A stretch of DNA of 9,795 nt, taken from positions 1 to 9,795 of the forward strand of contig JAFSHJ010000083.1 in assembly GCA_017440425.1 (NCBI GenBank). The letters run 5' to 3'. This document shows, piece by piece, positions 6,533-9,795 of this stretch. The translations under genes were made by a program, and so were the position numbers. The notes beneath the pieces are model-generated. The model ran no database searches, had not been told where the DNA came from, and worked only from the letters and a program-made list of their open reading frames with translations. Origin of the DNA: Oscillospiraceae bacterium. GTDB lineage: Bacteria > Bacillota > Clostridia > Oscillospirales > Ruminococcaceae. The first letter of the stretch is position 1; each line of letters starts with the position of its first letter.

Positions 6533-7113
6533 TCTTCCTCAGATTATTTTGGGAATTTTTTAAGACCGGACTCTTTGCAATAGGCGGCGGAATGGCAACA
6601 ATTCCGTTTTTGTATGATATCTCCGATGCCACAGGTTGGTTCACTCACCACGATCTTGCAAACATGATCGCCGTCAGCGAATCCACGCCTGGTCCCATTG
6701 GCGTTAACATGGCGACATATGTCGGATACATCACCGGAATGGAAGTTGCGGGGATCCCGACGGGCATATTGGGTGCGGTGACAGCAACGCTGGGTCTCGT
6801 AACCCCATCTGTAATCGTAATTTTGATCATTGCGGCAATTTTGACAAATTTCAAAAACAACAAATATGTAGGTTCTGCATTTTACGGTCTTCGACCTGCC
6901 TCCACGGGACTTATCGCCGCAGCAGGAATCAGTGTAATAATGGCAAACATTCTGCCCACCACCGATGCGGGAATGATCTTCAACTGGAAAGGTCTCATCC
7001 TTGCGGTGTTAGTCTGGGTGTTCAGCAACCTTGTCAAGAAAACGAAAAAGTGGCATCCCATCGTGTTTATTCTCATCTCCGCCGTTGCGGGAATTGTCTT
7101 TTCAATGGGATAA
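6529..7113 (+). CDS. CHR (chromate transport) family protein, second half-size subunit
   Basis: A 194-residue membrane protein and the partner of the preceding gene. It carries the same motif order in divergent form: IGGGMATIP (18-26), SDATGWFTHHDLANMIAVSE (32-51), the signature STPGPIGVNMATYVG (52-66), then hydrophobic segments through to the C-terminus. Compared with the first subunit it has ESTPGPIGVN where the first has QCTPGIIAVN, so the two are paralogous rather than recent duplicates. Such pairs are thought to form an antiparallel heterodimer equal to one long ChrA. The start is ATG 6529 inside the stop of the upstream gene, with GGGAGG (6514-6519) 9 nt away. A strong terminator follows the stop. 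Confidence 0.88.
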   Translation: MIFLRLFWEFFKTGLFAIGGGMATIPFLYDISDATGWFTHHDLANMIAVSESTPGPIGVNMATYVGYITGMEVAGIPTGILGAVTATLGLVTPSVIVILIIAAILTNFKNNKYVGSAFYGLRPASTGLIAAAGISVIMANILPTTDAGMIFNWKGLILAVLVWVFSNLVKKTKKWHPIVFILISAVAGIVFSMG

Positions 7114-7126
7114 ATAAAAATATTTT

Positions 7127-7158
7127 GAGAGAAGCTTCGGAGCTTCTCTCTATTTTTT
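7127..7158 (+). terminator. Terminator of the CHR pair
   Basis: GAGAGAAGCT (7127-7136) and AGCTTCTCTC (7141-7150) form a perfect 10-bp stem with a TCGG loop, followed by TATTTTTT. The next promoter's -35 begins only 2 nt beyond the T tract, so the two transcription units are packed back to back. Confidence 0.88.
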
Positions 7159-7159
7159 G

Positions 7160-7188
7160 TTGACAAAATCTATACTTCGTGATATGAT
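7160..7188 (+). promoter_or_regulatory. Strong promoter of the padR operon
   Basis: Perfect TTGACA (7160-7165), a 17-nt spacer and TATGAT (7183-7188, 5 of 6). The leader is short and ends in AAGGAGGAG at 7198-7206. A strong promoter in front of a repressor-type gene suggests that the operon is normally held down by the product itself. Confidence 0.8.
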
Positions 7189-7196
7189 GTATTACG
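7178..7196 (+). promoter_or_regulatory. Candidate PadR operator overlapping the -10 box
   Basis: CGTGATA (7178-7184), a 5-nt spacer TGATG and TATTACG (7190-7196) form an inverted repeat with one mismatch. It covers the whole -10 and the likely transcription start. Binding of the dimeric PadR protein encoded next would exclude RNA polymerase, giving autoregulation as is common in this family. This is inference from symmetry and position only. Confidence 0.4.
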
Positions 7197-7212
7197 TAAG
7201 GAGGAGTATTCT

Positions 7213-7533
7213 ATGGATATTCAGTTGAAGCGCGGACTTTTGGATGTCTGCGTGCTGGCTGCCATCAAGAATGAGGATTCATACGGATATAAAATAATCA
7301 AAGATATGAAGCCGTATATCGAGCTGTCAGAATCTACGTTATACACCATCCTCAAACGCCTTGAGACGGCAGAGATGCTGACGGTGCGAACAGCAGAGCA
7401 TGGCGGCAGACTTCGAAAATATTACCGAATTACCGCCGCAGGTATAAAACGCATTGAGGAATTCAAGGAAGAGTGGAAGGAAATTCTCTCCATATACCGT
7501 TTTGTAACAAAGGAGGATGAGGCAGATGAATAA
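7213..7533 (+). CDS. PadR-family transcriptional regulator
   Basis: A 106-residue winged-helix DNA-binding protein of the small PadR-s2 type. LKRGLLDVCVLAAI (5-18) is helix 1, SYGYKIIKDM (23-32) is helix 2, and the recognition helix is SESTLYTILKRLE (39-51). The wing is LTVRTAEHGGRLRKYYRIT (56-74), with the classic GGRLRKYY. The C-terminal helix EEFKEEWKEILSIYRFV (82-98) is the dimerisation arm. It is almost certainly a repressor of its own operon, whose promoter carries an inverted repeat over the -10. The start is ATG 7213 with AAGGAGG 8 nt upstream. It overlaps the next gene by 8 nt, and its last codons contain that gene's ribosome binding site (AAAGGAGG, 7509-7516). The signal sensed is unknown. 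Confidence 0.93.
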   Translation: MDIQLKRGLLDVCVLAAIKNEDSYGYKIIKDMKPYIELSESTLYTILKRLETAEMLTVRTAEHGGRLRKYYRITAAGIKRIEEFKEEWKEILSIYRFVTKEDEADE

Positions 7534-8125
7534 ACAGGAGTTTCTTTCGGAATTGAGCAACTGGTTGTCGGGTTTTACGCAGGATGAGATCGACGAGAGA
7601 GTTAATTTTTACAGCGAAATGATAGACGACAGAATGGAAGAAGGGCTTTCGGAGGAAGAAGCAGTCAGAGATATCGGCACGGTGGATGAAATTGTGTCAC
7701 AGATAATTGAAGAAACACCCCTTGTGAAGATTGTTAAGAACAAAATCAAACCCAAAAGAAAGCTGAACGCTTGGGAAATTGTGCTGCTGATAGTCGGTTT
7801 TCCTGTGTGGCTGCCGCTGCTGATAGCGACCATTGCAGTAGTGCTTTCGCTTTATGTTTCGTTGTGGGCGGTAATAATTTCTCTGTGGGCAGCAGCTGTC
7901 GCGGTGATAGGCTGCGCCATCGGCGGGATCGTGGCCGGCATTATGTTTATCTGCACCGAAAATGCGCTCAGCGGTGTTGCCATGATCGGAGCAGCGCTTG
8001 CGTGCGGAGGAATTGCGGTGTTCATGTGTTACGGCTGCAATGCGGCGACAAAAGGCGTTCTGAAGCTAACCAAAAAGATCGCAATCGGAATTAAAAACCT
8101 CTTTGTCAGAAGGGAGAGAGCATAG
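7526..8125 (+). CDS. DUF1700/HAAS-domain membrane protein
   Basis: A 199-residue protein with an N-terminal helical HAAS/DUF1700 domain at about 1-63 (MNKQEFLSELSNWL, then SEEEAVRDIGTVDEIVSQI). A basic linker KNKIKPKRK (71-79) follows, then three hydrophobic segments at about 84-112, 114-143 and 147-171, and a basic cytosolic tail ending RRERA. HAAS domains are typically encoded beside PadR regulators and are proposed to link a membrane sensor to them; its role here is inferred from that. An ATG at 7517 lies directly on the Shine-Dalgarno sequence and cannot be used. ATG 7526 is 9 nt from AAAGGAGG and is chosen. It overlaps padR by 8 nt and the next gene by 1 nt (TAGTG), so it is a tightly coupled operon member. 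Confidence 0.9.
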   Translation: MNKQEFLSELSNWLSGFTQDEIDERVNFYSEMIDDRMEEGLSEEEAVRDIGTVDEIVSQIIEETPLVKIVKNKIKPKRKLNAWEIVLLIVGFPVWLPLLIATIAVVLSLYVSLWAVIISLWAAAVAVIGCAIGGIVAGIMFICTENALSGVAMIGAALACGGIAVFMCYGCNAATKGVLKLTKKIAIGIKNLFVRRERA

Positions 8126-9081
8126 TGAGCAAAAAAATATGGTGGATCATCGGAACGGCTCTTATAGTAGTTGGTGGAATAATGTTTGCGGCTGTGATGA
8201 CGGTATATAATTGGGATTTCACAAAGCTAAGCACCCAAAAATACGAAACCAGCACATATCAAGTGGATGATGATTTCAGCAGCATATCCATCGAGACAGA
8301 CACGGAAGATATTACTTTTGTTCCCTCCGAGGACGGCGGCTGCAAGGTGGTTTGTTACGGGGAAGAAGATCATAATTACATTGTGAAGGTGGAAGATAAC
8401 ACCCTCACGATCGGAGTTGAGGATGATCGGAAATGGTATGGACATATCGGAATTGGTTTTGAAGAGCACAAGATAACGGTGTATCTGCCCAAAGGCGAAT
8501 ATGATGTGCTGAAGATAAAAGAGAGCACGGGAGAGGTTGAAATTCCAAAAGATTTCACCTTTGGATCGGTCGATGTTTCTATTACCACGGGTGACGTACA
8601 GTGGGGTGCTTCCGTTTCGGGAATGCTGAAGATACACACAAACACCGGAGATATCAAAACAGAAGATATATCTGCAGGTGAGGTCGATATTTTGGTTACC
8701 ACCGGAAGGGTTAATGTGAAATCGGTTGTCTGCAGCGGTGACATAAAATTAAAAGTGAACACGGGCAAGAGCAGTTTCACAGATGTCAACTGCAAAAACT
8801 TTACAACAAACGGCAGCACAGGAGATATTTCCCTGGAAAACGTGATCGCAACGGAAAAGCTTTGCATCGAGAGAGACACGGGTGATGTGAGACTTGAAGG
8901 CTGCGATGCAGGTGAGATATTTATCCAAACCGATACCGGCAGCGTCTCCGGAAGCTTGCTCACAGATAAAATATTTATTGCAGAAACAGACACCGGCAGA
9001 GTTAACGTTCCAAAATCAACCCGGGGCGGTATCTGCGAGATAACAACAGACACGGGCGATATTAAAATGGAAATTGAATGA
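8125..9081 (+). CDS. Membrane-anchored DUF4097 beta-solenoid protein
   Basis: A 318-residue protein with a short basic N-terminus (MSKK), one hydrophobic segment (about 5-27), then an extracytoplasmic region of the DUF4097 'adhesin-like' type. From residue 134 on it holds ten copies of a [STND]TG[DERSK]-[VIS] turn, with the glycine at 136, 156, 175, 194, 214, 233, 253, 272, 291 and 311. The spacing is 19 or 20 throughout, as expected for one rung of a beta-helix. Residues 40-130 are a less regular beta-rich entry domain. The start is GTG 8125, overlapping the upstream TAG by one base, with GGGAG (8112-8116) about 8 nt before it. It ends the padR operon. DUF4097 proteins often accompany PadR/HAAS modules; ligand and function are unknown. 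A membrane-bound envelope sensor or binding surface is an inference. Confidence 0.9.
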   Translation: MSKKIWWIIGTALIVVGGIMFAAVMTVYNWDFTKLSTQKYETSTYQVDDDFSSISIETDTEDITFVPSEDGGCKVVCYGEEDHNYIVKVEDNTLTIGVEDDRKWYGHIGIGFEEHKITVYLPKGEYDVLKIKESTGEVEIPKDFTFGSVDVSITTGDVQWGASVSGMLKIHTNTGDIKTEDISAGEVDILVTTGRVNVKSVVCSGDIKLKVNTGKSSFTDVNCKNFTTNGSTGDISLENVIATEKLCIERDTGDVRLEGCDAGEIFIQTDTGSVSGSLLTDKIFIAETDTGRVNVPKSTRGGICEITTDTGDIKMEIE

Positions 9082-9102
9082 GCTTTTGCAAAACAAAAGC
9101 AA

Positions 9103-9140
9103 AAAAACACTGTGCAGCCAACCGGCTGCACAGTGTTTTT
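9103..9140. terminator. Bidirectional terminator between the padR operon and uraA
   Basis: A perfect 17-bp inverted repeat, AAAAACACTGTGCAGCC (9103-9119) with its complement at 9124-9140, and an AACC loop. The A-run and T-run at the ends provide U tracts in both directions. A smaller 7-bp hairpin GCTTTTG/CAAAAGC sits just before it at 9082-9100. Confidence 0.9.
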
Positions 9141-9159
9141 ATATTCGGTTGATTGTTGA

Positions 9160-9795
9160 TCAGTCTTCTTTAGCCTTGGAGAGCATTACGTTGGTGAGGA
9201 TACCAAGGATAAGAGCAGTTGCGATGGATGTAATTGTAACAGCTCCGAAGGAGATGGTGAGACCGCCGATGCCGGCAATGAGGATTACGGAAGCTGTGAA
9301 AAGGTTCTTGTTCTGGTTGAGGTCGACCTGCTGGAGCATCTTAAGACCGGAAACAGCGATGAAGCCGTAGAGAGCTACGCATACGCCGCCCATTACGCAA
9401 GCGGGGATGGAATCGATGAAAGCAACCAGCGGAGTGACGAAGGAGAGAAGAATGCAGCCGATAGCAGCAGCGGTGATGGTGAGTGTGGAAGCGTTTCTTG
9501 TGATAGCAACGCAGGCAACGGATTCACCGTAGGTGGTGTTGGGGCAGCCGCCGAAGAATGCGCCTGCAATGGAGCCAACGCCGTCACCGAGGAGGGTTCT
9601 TGCAAGACCGGGCTCTTCGAGGAGATCACGGCCGATGATGGTGGAGAGGTTCTTGTGGTCGGCAATGTGCTCAGCAAATACAACGAAAGCAACGGGAACG
9701 TATGCAACGAAGATTGTGAGAACGTAGGACCAGGAGAGCTCGCCAATGCCCTTGAAGGCTTTGATGAAGGTGAGATCGGGAATGCTGAGGAAGGT
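9160..9795 (-). CDS. uraA: Uracil permease (NCS2 family), C-terminal part
   Basis: The frame is open from the right edge to TGA at 9162-9160 and gives 211 residues with no start codon upstream of an internal methionine, so the gene is cut by the window. It matches the second half of UraA/PyrP-type proton-coupled uracil transporters. FAEHIADHKN (40-49 of the fragment) holds the substrate-binding glutamate E42 and a nearby histidine. FGGCPNTTYGES (80-91) holds the second substrate glutamate E90. MGGVCVALYGFIAVSGL and the last membrane helices follow. Relative to E. coli UraA, the histidine is at +5 rather than +4 from the glutamate, with D46 between. Codon use is strongly biased to C-ending TTC, CTC, ATC and ACC plus GTT and GCT, unlike the neighbours, which suggests high expression. 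Xanthine specificity is less likely given the PNTTYGE motif. Confidence 0.93.
   Translation of the reverse strand, partial: TFLSIPDLTFIKAFKGIGELSWSYVLTIFVAYVPVAFVVFAEHIADHKNLSTIIGRDLLEEPGLARTLLGDGVGSIAGAFFGGCPNTTYGESVACVAITRNASTLTITAAAIGCILLSFVTPLVAFIDSIPACVMGGVCVALYGFIAVSGLKMLQQVDLNQNKNLFTASVILIAGIGGLTISFGAVTITSIATALILGILTNVMLSKAKED

Noticed and set aside
8376..9131. 251-codon minus-strand frame opposite the DUF4097 gene
   Set aside because: Its apparent repeats (SPVS) are the antisense of the TG-turn codons; it also reads through the terminator hairpin.
9393..9746. 117-codon minus-strand frame rich in Ser and Pro
   Set aside because: It is a frame-shifted reading of uraA; the correct frame is open to the right edge and gives conserved UraA motifs. 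There is no frameshift in the gene.
1..9795. CRISPR arrays, tRNA or rRNA genes, IS elements, phage genes
   Set aside because: No direct-repeat array, cloverleaf sequence, transposase or terminal inverted repeats with target duplication were seen on either strand.

Overview
The window looks like chromosomal DNA of a low- to moderate-GC Gram-positive anaerobe, most likely a gut clostridium of the Ruminococcaceae/Oscillospiraceae type. This is inference from strong AGGAGG-type ribosome binding sites, sigma-A-like promoters, intrinsic terminators with long U tracts, and gene families typical of Clostridia (TrkA/TrkH, MntP, short CHR pairs, PadR with DUF1700 and DUF4097, DUF11 proteins, UraA). No phage, IS element, CRISPR array, rRNA or tRNA is visible.

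Layout: (1) 1-1043, a sugar phosphate isomerase/epimerase with its own promoter. (2) 1098-3925, minus strand, a trkA-trkH potassium-uptake operon with a consensus promoter. (3) 4139-4987, a two-repeat DUF11 protein with no signal peptide. (4) 5045-5825, minus strand, the manganese exporter mntP behind a full yybP-ykoY manganese riboswitch. (5) 5990-7113, two overlapping half-size CHR (chromate-transport family) genes. (6) 7213-9081, a three-gene operon of a PadR regulator, a DUF1700/HAAS membrane protein and a membrane-anchored DUF4097 beta-solenoid protein. (7) 9160 to the right edge, minus strand, the C-terminal part of a uracil permease. The last gene runs off the window and has no start codon inside it.

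The transcription units are well insulated. Each of the three convergent junctions (about 1043/1098, 4987/5045 and 9081/9160) holds one hairpin that can serve both strands, and a fourth terminator ends the CHR pair. Several promoters are near-perfect: mntP has TTGACA-17-TATAAT, padR TTGACA-17-TATGAT, trkA TTGATT-16-TATAAT and the epimerase TTGAAA-17-TATAAT.

The theme is ion and envelope homeostasis: K+ uptake, Mn2+ export under Mn2+ control, CHR-family anion transport, and a PadR-controlled envelope module. The most informative non-coding element is the mntP leader. There the aptamer P1 stem, an anti-P1 hairpin, an antiterminator and a U-tract terminator can be traced base by base as mutually exclusive pairings, giving a mechanistic model of a Mn2+ ON switch. 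I did not find an obviously new multi-gene system. The least understood gene is the DUF11 protein.
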